Source: an uncultured Balneola sp.
GTDB taxonomy: Bacteria > Bacteroidota > Rhodothermia > Balneolales > Balneolaceae
Assembly: GCA_913058495.1 (NCBI GenBank)
Contig: CAJXQC010000027.1
Coordinates: 1 to 35,675 of the forward strand
DNA: 35,675 nucleotides
Direction of reading: 5' to 3'
A program made the translations under genes and the position numbers. The notes below the pieces were generated by a model, which was not told where the DNA came from, searched no databases, and was given only the letters and a program-made list of their open reading frames with translations. Of this stretch, positions 16,483 through 24,022 are shown one piece after another (the stretch's first letter is position 1; every line of letters starts with the position of its first letter).

Positions 16483-16519
16483 TGTTCGATATCGAACAGT
16501 AAGTGTATCAAAATGAACA
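16483..16519 (+). promoter_or_regulatory. Probable activator-binding sites (UAS) of the NtrC-type regulator
   Basis: TGTTCGATATCGAACA at 16483-16498 is a perfect 16-bp palindrome. A degenerate second site, TGTATCAAAATGAACA at 16504-16519, keeps TGT and GAACA and starts exactly 21 bp later, two helical turns. They lie about 65-90 bp upstream of the -24 element, where enhancer sites of NtrC-type activators usually are. That the adjacent regulator binds here is inference. Confidence 0.7.
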
Positions 16520-16572
16520 GTAAAATCCTACTAAAGCCTCAAAAACACTGATCTGACGTGTTTCTGATGCTT

Positions 16573-16588
16573 TGGCACAGTAGTTGAC
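16573..16588 (+). promoter_or_regulatory. Sigma-54 (-24/-12) promoter of the transporter cluster
   Basis: TGGCACAGTAGTTGAC fits TGGCACRNNNNTTGCW with intact -24 GG and correct spacing; the single core mismatch is A for C in the -12 GC. Transcription would start near 16598-16600, leaving a leader of about 40 bases before the adaptor gene at 16640. It lies downstream of the palindromic sites and next to the gene for a sigma-54 activator. The remainder of the 262-bp gap shows no other clear element. Confidence 0.75.
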
Positions 16589-16639
16589 ATTATATAGAGA
16601 AGAAAAACATTCATCTTTAAAAGAGTTTAAGAACAGCCC

Positions 16640-17896
16640 ATGGGAATGGACAAGAAAATTGAAAAGAAAAAATGGACGCCTAAAAAGATTGGCCTCATTG
16701 TTATCGTTTTAGCCTTCATTGGATTTACAATCTACAGCTTTGCTTATATGGATTTCAGATCCACACTCAATGTTGAAAAAGAAAAGTTGACCATTTCTAC
16801 TGTCGCTGAAAATTCGTTTCAGGAGTTTATTCAGGTCTCGGGAACTGTTCAACCAATTCGTACCATTTTTCTGGATGCCCTTGAAGGTGGAGTGATCAAA
16901 TCAGTTAACCTCGAATCCGGAACCACTGTAGAAAGAGGTGACACCATCGCTGTTTTAACGAATTCTTCTCTTCAATTAAGTGTACTTCAGCAGGAAGCAA
17001 GTCTTTATGATCAGATCAACAACGTCAGAAATTCCCGTTTGAATCTGGAACAGAATAACCTTCGGTTGAAAGAACAATTGATAAGTGTAGAAAATCAATT
17101 GAACCTTGCTAAGCCTGAATTTGAAAGACAAAAATCTTTATATGAGAAAAGCCTCACTTCTGAACAGGAGTTTCAACAGGCTAAAGAAAATTATGAGTAC
17201 CAAAAAAAGAGATATGAAATAAGTTCCGAGTCCTTTAAACGCGATTCAGTTCAAACAAGATCACAACTAAGACAACTTGATGAATCCGAAAAACGAATGT
17301 TCAGAAGTCTGGATGGAGTTCAGGCTATTCTTGAAAATCTGATCGTGACTGCTCCAATTAACGGACAACTTACTACCGTGGAATTACAACAAGGTCAATC
17401 CATTAACAGAGGTGAAAGAATTGGTCAGGTAGACATTCTGGATAATTATAAGATCAGAGTTGGTGTGGATGAGTTTCATTTGTCCAGAATCACTACCGGT
17501 TTGGAAGGCTCTTTCAATTTCGCCGGCGAAACCCATGAATTAGTTATAACGAAGGTTTATCCGGTTATCAATAATGGTCAATTTCAGGTTGATATGGAAT
17601 TTGTGAATGAGTCGCCGTCCGGATTAAGAAGAGGACAAACAGCAAGAATTCGGCTAGAACTTGGAGAATCATCAAATGCTTTGCTTTTACCAAGAGGCGG
17701 TTTTTATCAAACCACAGGTGGAAATTGGGTTTTTAAATTGAATGAAGATGGCACTCAGGCAGTGAAGCAAAATATCAGATTGGGTCGTCTTAACCCTGAG
17801 TATTACGAAGTATTGTCGGGATTAGAGGCTGGTGATAAAGTAATTACATCAAGCTATGACACTTTTGGAGATAATGAGGTTTTGGAGTTGAATTAA
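16640..17896 (+). CDS. Membrane-fusion adaptor (HlyD/MacA-type) of an ABC export system
   Basis: A 418-residue periplasmic adaptor: basic N-terminus, membrane anchor (about 16-36), a lipoyl/barrel-sandwich half (GVIKSVNLESGTTVERGDTIAVL), a long coiled-coil hairpin (about 110-215), the second lipoyl half (IVTAPINGQLTTVELQQGQSINRGERIG), a beta-barrel and a membrane-proximal domain (GLEAGDKVITS). Such adaptors link an inner-membrane transporter to an outer-membrane channel. It is the first gene behind the sigma-54 promoter and the only adaptor for all the permeases downstream. No TolC-like gene is in the window. A second ATG two codons in (16646) could be the start. The stop codon lies in a hairpin bordering the inserted four-helix gene. 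Confidence 0.93.
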   Translation: MGMDKKIEKKKWTPKKIGLIVIVLAFIGFTIYSFAYMDFRSTLNVEKEKLTISTVAENSFQEFIQVSGTVQPIRTIFLDALEGGVIKSVNLESGTTVERGDTIAVLTNSSLQLSVLQQEASLYDQINNVRNSRLNLEQNNLRLKEQLISVENQLNLAKPEFERQKSLYEKSLTSEQEFQQAKENYEYQKKRYEISSESFKRDSVQTRSQLRQLDESEKRMFRSLDGVQAILENLIVTAPINGQLTTVELQQGQSINRGERIGQVDILDNYKIRVGVDEFHLSRITTGLEGSFNFAGETHELVITKVYPVINNGQFQVDMEFVNESPSGLRRGQTARIRLELGESSNALLLPRGGFYQTTGGNWVFKLNEDGTQAVKQNIRLGRLNPEYYEVLSGLEAGDKVITSSYDTFGDNEVLELN

Positions 17897-17926
17897 CAGC
17901 TATTAGCTGACAGCATTTAGCTGTTA
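17894..17926. repeat. Hairpin at the shared 3' ends of the adaptor and four-helix genes
   Basis: TAACAGCTA (17894-17902) pairs with TAGCTGTTA (17918-17926). The left arm starts with the stop codon of the adaptor gene, and the right arm overlaps the stop of the minus-strand four-helix gene. It contains AGCTATTAGCT (17898-17908), which is found inverted on the far side of the four-helix gene. It could serve as a two-way terminator or mark an insertion boundary. Confidence 0.7.
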
Positions 17927-18279
17927 GTTCTTTGTACTTGTTTATGAAGCGAAGTTAACATCTTCATTACTTCATCAACAGAAACAGATAGTTCTTTACA
18001 CATTTTGTTTGAAATATAGTTTAGGTCTCTGGCCAGAATTATTTGATATCTCAATTCTGATGCAGAGCCTAATGAAATATTTAAAAAATGAGCCATTTGA
18101 GATTGACTGGTTCGTCCACATCCCTCAGCAATGTTTGTTGGGATAGAAGATGAAGACCTTCGAATTTGGCTTGTTAGTCCGTAAATCTCTGATCTTGGAA
18201 AATCGGAGGTAAGCTCATAGACAGATAACGTTAACTCATGGCTTTTTTGCCATACTAAAAGACTTTTAAAATCACGCAT
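17917..18279 (-). CDS. Four-helix-bundle protein (23S rRNA intervening-sequence family)
   Basis: A 120-residue protein with the family hallmarks LLVWQKSHELTLSVYELT, FPRSEIYGLTSQIRRSSSSI, PTNIAEGCGRTSQ and ISLGSASELRYQIILA; length and order fit the complete family (TIGR02436-type). The founding members are encoded within intervening sequences of 23S rRNA genes and form pentamers of four-helix bundles; their function is uncertain. Here it lies antisense between the adaptor gene and its ATPase gene, which in such systems are normally adjacent, and is framed by AGCTATTAGCT repeats on both sides. This looks like insertion of a small mobile or passenger unit into the operon. No transposase is seen. 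Confidence 0.93.
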   Translation of the reverse strand: MRDFKSLLVWQKSHELTLSVYELTSDFPRSEIYGLTSQIRRSSSSIPTNIAEGCGRTSQSQMAHFLNISLGSASELRYQIILARDLNYISNKMCKELSVSVDEVMKMLTSLHKQVQRTNS

Positions 18280-18290
18280 AAGAATAATGT

Positions 18291-18343
18291 TTACTTGGTT
18301 ACTAAAAGCTAATAGCTAATAGCTAATAGCTTTAACCAAGTAA
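18291..18343. repeat. Inverted repeat with a tandem AGCTAAT core
   Basis: TTACTTGGTTA (18291-18301) and TAACCAAGTAA (18333-18343) are perfect 11-bp inverted arms. Between them AGCTAAT is repeated three times plus AGCT (18307-18331), the reverse complement of the AGCTATTAGCT motif at 17898-17908. The element lies just upstream of the four-helix gene and 64 bp before the ATPase gene. It is probably the other boundary of the inserted unit. Confidence 0.8.
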
Positions 18344-18406
18344 GACACACTCAACCAAATTCCTTACAAAAATTTAAATAAATACTTAACACAAACTAAC
18401 TGAACA

Positions 18407-19096
18407 ATGATACAAGCAAAAAACCTCAAAAAAGTCTACTCAACGGAAGAAGTAGAAACAACTGCTTTGAACAACGTGAACATCGAGATCAAAGAAGGTG
18501 AGTTCGTAGCCATCATGGGTCCTTCAGGTTGTGGAAAATCCACTTTGCTGAATATTATGGGCTTGCTGGATAATCCTAGTGACGGCGAATATCATTTTCT
18601 TGGACATGATGTTTCTAACAAGACGGAAAGGGAACGAGCTCAGCTTCGCAAAGGAAATATCGGATTCATCTTTCAAAGCTTTAATCTGATCGACGAGCTT
18701 ACTGTATTCGAAAATGTTGAACTCCCTCTTCTCTATCTGGGAATGTCTGCTGATGAACGAAAAGAAAAAGCAGAAGCTGCTTTGGAAAGAATGAGTATGA
18801 TGCATCGCCGTAATCACTTTCCTCAACAATTGTCCGGTGGACAGCAGCAACGTGTAGCCATTGCCCGGGCAGTAGTAGCAAATGCTAAACTGATCCTTGC
18901 CGATGAGCCTACCGGTAATCTGGACTCTGATCACGGTAATGAAGTAATGAAAGTTCTTGCAGAGTTAAATGAGCAGGGAACGACAATTGTAATGGTAACT
19001 CACTCCCCTCATGATGCGGACTATGCGATGCGCGTAATTCACCTATTTGATGGACATGTAGTTACTGAAAATATGCAGGAAGGCTTTCACGTCTAA
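18407..19096 (+). CDS. ABC transporter ATPase, MacB/LolD type (ATPase 1)
   Basis: A 229-residue stand-alone ATPase with every catalytic element: Walker [10 protein letters not shown] (39-47), Q-loop [18 protein letters not shown], signature [14 protein letters not shown], Walker [15 protein letters not shown] with an intact D-loop, and H-loop [11 protein letters not shown]. The sequence is of the LolD/MacB/FtsE group that powers FtsX-type permeases. It is 20 bp ahead of the first of four tandem permease genes and is the likely engine for them. The preceding gap (18280-18406) holds only the repeat described separately; no promoter was recognised, so expression may depend on read-through from the adaptor gene. 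Confidence 0.95.
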   Translation: MIQAKNLKKVYSTEEVETTALNNVNIEIKEGEFVAIMGPSGCGKSTLLNIMGLLDNPSDGEYHFLGHDVSNKTERERAQLRKGNIGFIFQSFNLIDELTVFENVELPLLYLGMSADERKEKAEAALERMSMMHRRNHFPQQLSGGQQQRVAIARAVVANAKLILADEPTGNLDSDHGNEVMKVLAELNEQGTTIVMVTHSPHDADYAMRVIHLFDGHVVTENMQEGFHV

Positions 19097-19116
19097 AACT
19101 ATTAAAGGTATCTGTC

Positions 19117-21576
19117 ATGCTTAAGAATTATATAAAAATCGCCCTTCGAAGTCTTTTTAAACAAAAGATGTACTCCTTTATCAATATTTCAGGATTAGCT
19201 TTAGGAGTTGCTTGTTGTGCGTTGATCCTGCTCTATACAACTAATGAATGGAGTTTTGATAAATTTCACTCCAAATCAGACAGGATTTATCGTGCATGGA
19301 CATTAGAAGATTATGGAGAAGGTGATATTTATTTCAATACAGTTACGCCATTTGTATTGAAACCTACTCTTGAGCAAAGTATACCTGAAGTTGATCAAAT
19401 TGCCCGGCGATATGTATTCAATGATCTTGTTAAACGATCTGAATCTGATGAGTCTTTTTCAACTTCAATACAAGCAGTAGACCCTGAGTTCTTTTCCATT
19501 TTTGATTTTGAATTATTAAGGGGCGACTCTGAACAGATTTTCTCCGGACTGAATGAAGTTGTACTTACACCGGAATTGGCAAACCAATACTTCGAGAATG
19601 AAGATCCATTACAAAAAACTCTTTTAGTAATGATGGGAGGTGAATTCCAGGCATTTACAGTTACCGGAATAATAGAAGAGCCTCCAACTAATTCCAGTAT
19701 TCAATACGGATTACTTATCCCGATGGAAAAGGCGCAGACAGTTCTAAATCCAAACTCATTACTGAATTGGTATAGCGTTACTCCTGAGACATATGTTCTT
19801 TTAAATGAGCAGGCCGATTTAACCGCTGTGCAAGCAAAGTTCCCTGCTATGATGGAGCAAGCACTCGGTGAGGATTACAATGAAGGAGAATATGAAGTTG
19901 GCCTCCAACCTATCACTGATATTCATTTAAATACAGAGTTTCCGGTTGGAATTGCTTCCGTAAGTGATCCAACCTACTCCTACATTTTAGGAGCGATCGC
20001 TCTTTTAATACTCATCATCGCTTGTGTCAACTTTATGACCTTGTCGATAAGCCGTTCTACTTCAAGAGCTAAAGAAGTTGGAATCAGAAAAACGATTGGA
20101 GCTGAACGTCATCACCTAATGTACCAGTTTTGGGGAGAAGCTCTGTTAATGACTGTCTTTTCAGTAAGCCTTGGTGTGTTAATCTCTGAATTCCTTCTGC
20201 CTTTTTTTAACCAACTTTCAGGAACACAGCTTTCACTTCAGCTAAGTTTAAACACAATTCTACTCTATTCAGGATTAGCTCTTTTTATCAGCTTGATTGC
20301 CGGTATTTATCCGGCTCTTGTTCTGTCAAACTTTAAACCTATTGAAGTACTCAAAGGTAAGCTTCAGATAAAAGGAGATAAAAATATTTTCAGAAAAGGA
20401 ATGGTTGTATTCCAATTCACTATTTCCATTTTTCTGATCGCCAGTACTCTTATGGTTAATAAACAATTGGATTTTCTTCGTTCAAAAGATCTGGGGTTCC
20501 AAAAAGAAGAAGTCGTGATCCTGCAAACAGGTCTCCAGCTTGGGCCACAGATGGGATTCTCTCAAATAACACAGGAGTCTGTTCGCAAAAAAGAACTCTT
20601 TGAAAGTCAAATCTCAGCTAATTCAAGTGTTCTGGATCTGGCTTCTTCTATTTATACACCTGCACAACAAGGTTGGATAGGGGTTGATTTTAAAGATGCT
20701 GATCAGCAAACAAGACGGATGAATATCAATTTTGTAGATGCTGATTATCTGAATATGATGGGGATTGAAGTAACTGAGGGCAGAAGTTTTTCTGATGAAA
20801 TTACTTCTGACAAACGCAGAGCAATTATTGTTAATAAGGCTTTGGTAGATGATTATGGCTGGGATAATGCCATTGGGAAAAAGCTTCCCGGGAGTAACTT
20901 TGAAGACCACGAGATCATAGGTGTAGTTGAAAACTTCAATTATCAATCCTTACGCACCTCTGTTGAACCTTTGGCAATGTCTATCAACCCTTCTTTGCTA
21001 TTAAGCGGTATTGCTAATATCGGTTTCTTTAACTCTCCTTCACCTAGAATTTCATTAAAAATAAGCTCTGAAAACATCCCTGAAACGATCAGAGAAATTG
21101 AACAAACCTGGGCGGCTGTGTCACCCGGAACACCGTTTGATTTTCAATTTTTGGATAGTTCTATTGACAGTCAGTATCGACAAGAAGAAAGATTACAAAA
21201 AATAGCCGTATCAGGCTCAGCCTTAGCTATTATCATTGCTTGTCTCGGTCTTTTTGGTCTCGCTTCGCTAATGATCTCAAGAAGAGTTAAAGAGATTGGC
21301 ATCAGAAAAGTTCTCGGTGCTTCAGCTACCAGCATAACCCTTTTAGTAAATAAAGAATTTACGGTTCTTGTACTTGTATCCATCCTTTTAGCTGTACCGA
21401 TGGCATGGTATGCTATTTCTGTTTGGCTTGATGATTTTGCCTACAAAGCCGACATGGGTTTTTGGTTGTATGTGCTTGCCGGAGGAATCGCAATTTTTAT
21501 TTCCTGGGCTACCATAAGTATTCAATCTATTAAAGCAGCACAGATAAATCCGGTTAAGAGTCTCAAATCCGAATAG
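19117..21576 (+). CDS. Double FtsX/MacB-type ABC permease 1
   Basis: An 819-residue inner-membrane permease made of two FtsX halves in one chain. Half one: helix near 19-40, periplasmic MacB_PCD-like domain (about 50-280), three helices (about 285-405) with the coupling motif KEVGIRKTIGA near 318. Half two: helix near 422-445, second periplasmic domain (about 455-690), three helices to the end with KEIGIRKVLGAS near 724. The chain ends NPVKSLKSE. MacB and LolC/E dimerise from single FtsX units, so this chain may be a built-in dimer. In MacB-type systems such permeases drive export by shape change in the periplasm instead of by passing the substrate through the membrane. It follows ATPase 1 by 20 bp and is the likely primary partner. 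Confidence 0.9.
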   Translation: MLKNYIKIALRSLFKQKMYSFINISGLALGVACCALILLYTTNEWSFDKFHSKSDRIYRAWTLEDYGEGDIYFNTVTPFVLKPTLEQSIPEVDQIARRYVFNDLVKRSESDESFSTSIQAVDPEFFSIFDFELLRGDSEQIFSGLNEVVLTPELANQYFENEDPLQKTLLVMMGGEFQAFTVTGIIEEPPTNSSIQYGLLIPMEKAQTVLNPNSLLNWYSVTPETYVLLNEQADLTAVQAKFPAMMEQALGEDYNEGEYEVGLQPITDIHLNTEFPVGIASVSDPTYSYILGAIALLILIIACVNFMTLSISRSTSRAKEVGIRKTIGAERHHLMYQFWGEALLMTVFSVSLGVLISEFLLPFFNQLSGTQLSLQLSLNTILLYSGLALFISLIAGIYPALVLSNFKPIEVLKGKLQIKGDKNIFRKGMVVFQFTISIFLIASTLMVNKQLDFLRSKDLGFQKEEVVILQTGLQLGPQMGFSQITQESVRKKELFESQISANSSVLDLASSIYTPAQQGWIGVDFKDADQQTRRMNINFVDADYLNMMGIEVTEGRSFSDEITSDKRRAIIVNKALVDDYGWDNAIGKKLPGSNFEDHEIIGVVENFNYQSLRTSVEPLAMSINPSLLLSGIANIGFFNSPSPRISLKISSENIPETIREIEQTWAAVSPGTPFDFQFLDSSIDSQYRQEERLQKIAVSGSALAIIIACLGLFGLASLMISRRVKEIGIRKVLGASATSITLLVNKEFTVLVLVSILLAVPMAWYAISVWLDDFAYKADMGFWLYVLAGGIAIFISWATISIQSIKAAQINPVKSLKSE

Positions 21577-21588
21577 GGAGAATTAGCT

Positions 21589-24000
21589 ATGTTCAAAAAC
21601 TATATAAAAATTGCGTTTAGAAATCTCTTAAAGAATAAGAGCCAAACGGTCATCAATGTTGGTGGACTAACACTCGGTATAATCTGTGCTATTGTCATTT
21701 TCCTGATTATTCAATTCGATCTCAGCTTCGATAAATGGCATGAAGATCCTGATAGAATTTATCGTGTTGTACGGCATGAAACTGAATTCGGAAAAAGTGT
21801 TTACTATCGGGGAGGTCCATATCCACTTGCTGAAGCTGTCAGAAATGATGTTACCGGTATTGAGTATTCCACTTTAGTTTTTAATAACCTTGCTAACGAG
21901 CCAATCATATCATATTACGATAATGGCAATCTTGTTAAGAAATTAAAAGAAAGTGATTTTGCTTTTGTTGATCCCGATTACTTCAACATCTTAACTTATA
22001 CCTGGCTATCAGGAAATCCTGAAACTGCCATTAAAAATCCTAATACTGCTGTTGTTACTCAAAGTTTTGCCCTGAAATTATTTGGCACAACTGATGTTTT
22101 AGGCAAATCAGTAGTCTTTAATGGTGGTACAGCCGCAGATATTGAAATCACGGGCGTAGTTAAGGATATGCCTGAAAATTCAGACTTCCCTTTCACATTT
22201 ATTGGTGCTAACTCAACCATGGACAGAAATGGAGAAACGGCAGAAAATCCAAGTTGGGGAAGTAACTCAAGCTCTATGCAAACCTACGTCAAGTTGGAGC
22301 CCGGTTTTTCAGAAGAACAGATCAATGAACAACTTGAAGCACTGATTGTAAAATATCGAAACGAGGAAGTTGCTGCTGAACTAGATCTCTTTCTGCAACC
22401 TCTTTCCGAAATTCATTTTGACAGCCGTTTCAGTAATTATAATGGACGTGTCATAGAAAAAAGCATGTTGTTAGCTCTTGGTATAATTGGTCTTTTTTTA
22501 CTTATAGCAGCTTGTATCAACTTCATAAACCTTAATACAGCAATTGCAGTAAGCAGATCGAAAGAAGTAGGCTTACGAAAAACCTTAGGAGGAACAAAAT
22601 CTCAATTAATGCTTCATTTTTTTGGAGAAACAGCTTTTATAACTCTAATAGCATTAGTTTTGGGAGTAGGTTTATCAGAAATCGTTCTTCAAAATATATC
22701 TCCTGTTTTAGGATTTTCTCCTGAGATGAACCTCTTATCTAATGTTGAATTACAGCTCTTTATTGTATCAATTTTCCTGCTGGTAACGTTGCTTGCGGGT
22801 TGGTATCCGGCTCAATATCTCTCCAATTTTAATCCAATAGAAGCCATCCGAAATAAGATCCAGTCAAACTATGGGAGAGGTCTTACTTTAAGAAGAGGAT
22901 TGATCGTAGTGCAATTTACCATTACTCAGGTATTAATTATTTGCACATTAATAATGGCTTCCCAGATAAGATATTTTCAAAATCAGGATTTAGGTTTTGA
23001 GAAAGAAGCCGTTGTTCAAGTTCCCATCCAAAATGAGAATATGCCCATTCTTAATGTTTTTAAAAGCTCATTACTGAATAAAACTACTATTCAAAATGTC
23101 AGCTTTTCTAATACAGGGACCACAAATAACAGTGTTTGGGGTGGGAATTATATAATGATCGAAGACTCCATCAGGCATGAAAATTCAGGTCAAGTCAAAT
23201 TCATCGATGAAAATTTTATTGATACCTATGGACTTACCTTACTGGCTGGTACAAACATACAACCATCTGATACTGTTAACGCTTATATAGTGAATCAGTC
23301 ATTTGCGAAAGAAGTTGGGTATGGAGATAACCTTTCAGGCTTGATTGGTAAAACAACTTCCATGTGGGGAACAGAAGCTCCGATTGTTGGAGTAGTTAAA
23401 GACTTTAATACTCAATCTTTACATGAAGGCTTGGCCCCTGTTTTATTAGCTCCCAGAAAAAGCTTCTTTCTTTCCGCTGTTAAAATTAACACTGCCAGAA
23501 CTAAAGAAGCTTTGGGTGATATCGAAAGAGCTTTTAATACAGCGTTTCCGGATCTGGTATTTGAATATTCATTTCTGGATGAATCAATAGAAAGCATGTA
23601 TGAAGATGAACAACGTACAGCCAAGATCATGAACGCATTTACTTTAATTGCTATCATAATTGGCTCTTTGGGTCTATTTGGGCTTGTTTCTTACATGTCA
23701 ACAACCAGAACCAAAGAAATAGGTGTTCGAAAAGTACTGGGTGCAAACCTACTGGATATTCTAAAATTATTTGGAACAGAACTAGCTCTTTTAACAGGAA
23801 TCTCGTTTGTGATAGCAGCCCCTATTTCATGGTATTTGATGAGAAACTGGCTTGAAGAATTTGCTTATAAAATTGAGCTGGGAATTGGAATATTTCTACT
23901 TGCACTTTCGGGAATCTTATTGATATCTGTATTAACCATAGGATATAAGTCGCTCAGAGCTGCTCTTTCCAATCCAATTGAATCCTTAAAAAGCGAATAG
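21589..24000 (+). CDS. Double FtsX/MacB-type ABC permease 2
   Basis: An 803-residue relative of permease 1 with the same two-half plan: start MFKNYIKIAFRNLLKNKSQT, first helix near 20-42, coupling motifs KEVGLRKTLGG near 324 and KEIGVRKVLGAN near 708, end NPIESLKSE. The periplasmic domains differ strongly from those of the neighbours, the part expected to contact adaptor and substrate. The gene lies 12 bp behind permease 1, after GGGAGA as a fair ribosome binding site. Its last bases belong to a 45-bp sequence repeated exactly at the end of permease 3. No own ATPase gene follows directly. Confidence 0.9.
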   Translation: MFKNYIKIAFRNLLKNKSQTVINVGGLTLGIICAIVIFLIIQFDLSFDKWHEDPDRIYRVVRHETEFGKSVYYRGGPYPLAEAVRNDVTGIEYSTLVFNNLANEPIISYYDNGNLVKKLKESDFAFVDPDYFNILTYTWLSGNPETAIKNPNTAVVTQSFALKLFGTTDVLGKSVVFNGGTAADIEITGVVKDMPENSDFPFTFIGANSTMDRNGETAENPSWGSNSSSMQTYVKLEPGFSEEQINEQLEALIVKYRNEEVAAELDLFLQPLSEIHFDSRFSNYNGRVIEKSMLLALGIIGLFLLIAACINFINLNTAIAVSRSKEVGLRKTLGGTKSQLMLHFFGETAFITLIALVLGVGLSEIVLQNISPVLGFSPEMNLLSNVELQLFIVSIFLLVTLLAGWYPAQYLSNFNPIEAIRNKIQSNYGRGLTLRRGLIVVQFTITQVLIICTLIMASQIRYFQNQDLGFEKEAVVQVPIQNENMPILNVFKSSLLNKTTIQNVSFSNTGTTNNSVWGGNYIMIEDSIRHENSGQVKFIDENFIDTYGLTLLAGTNIQPSDTVNAYIVNQSFAKEVGYGDNLSGLIGKTTSMWGTEAPIVGVVKDFNTQSLHEGLAPVLLAPRKSFFLSAVKINTARTKEALGDIERAFNTAFPDLVFEYSFLDESIESMYEDEQRTAKIMNAFTLIAIIIGSLGLFGLVSYMSTTRTKEIGVRKVLGANLLDILKLFGTELALLTGISFVIAAPISWYLMRNWLEEFAYKIELGIGIFLLALSGILLISVLTIGYKSLRAALSNPIESLKSE

Positions 24001-24022
24001 GAAAATTATGTTTAGAAATTAT
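23978..24022 (+). repeat. 45-bp exact direct repeat, copy 1 (permease 2/3 junction)
   Basis: Runs from the last codons of permease 2, through the 7-bp gap, into the first five codons of permease 3. It begins TTGAATCCTTAAAAAGCGAA and ends TTATGTTTAGAAATTAT. It is identical, base for base, to 26346-26390; identity stops sharply on both sides. Confidence 0.97.

Noticed and set aside
18307-18331. Tandem AGCTAAT units as a possible CRISPR array
   Set aside because: Units of 7 bp are directly joined with no spacers, and no cas genes are present; this is a short tandem repeat in an inverted-repeat element.
18524-18934. Minus-strand ORF of 136 codons opposite ATPase 1
   Set aside because: Lies fully inside the ATPase gene with Walker and signature motifs on the other strand; a shadow.
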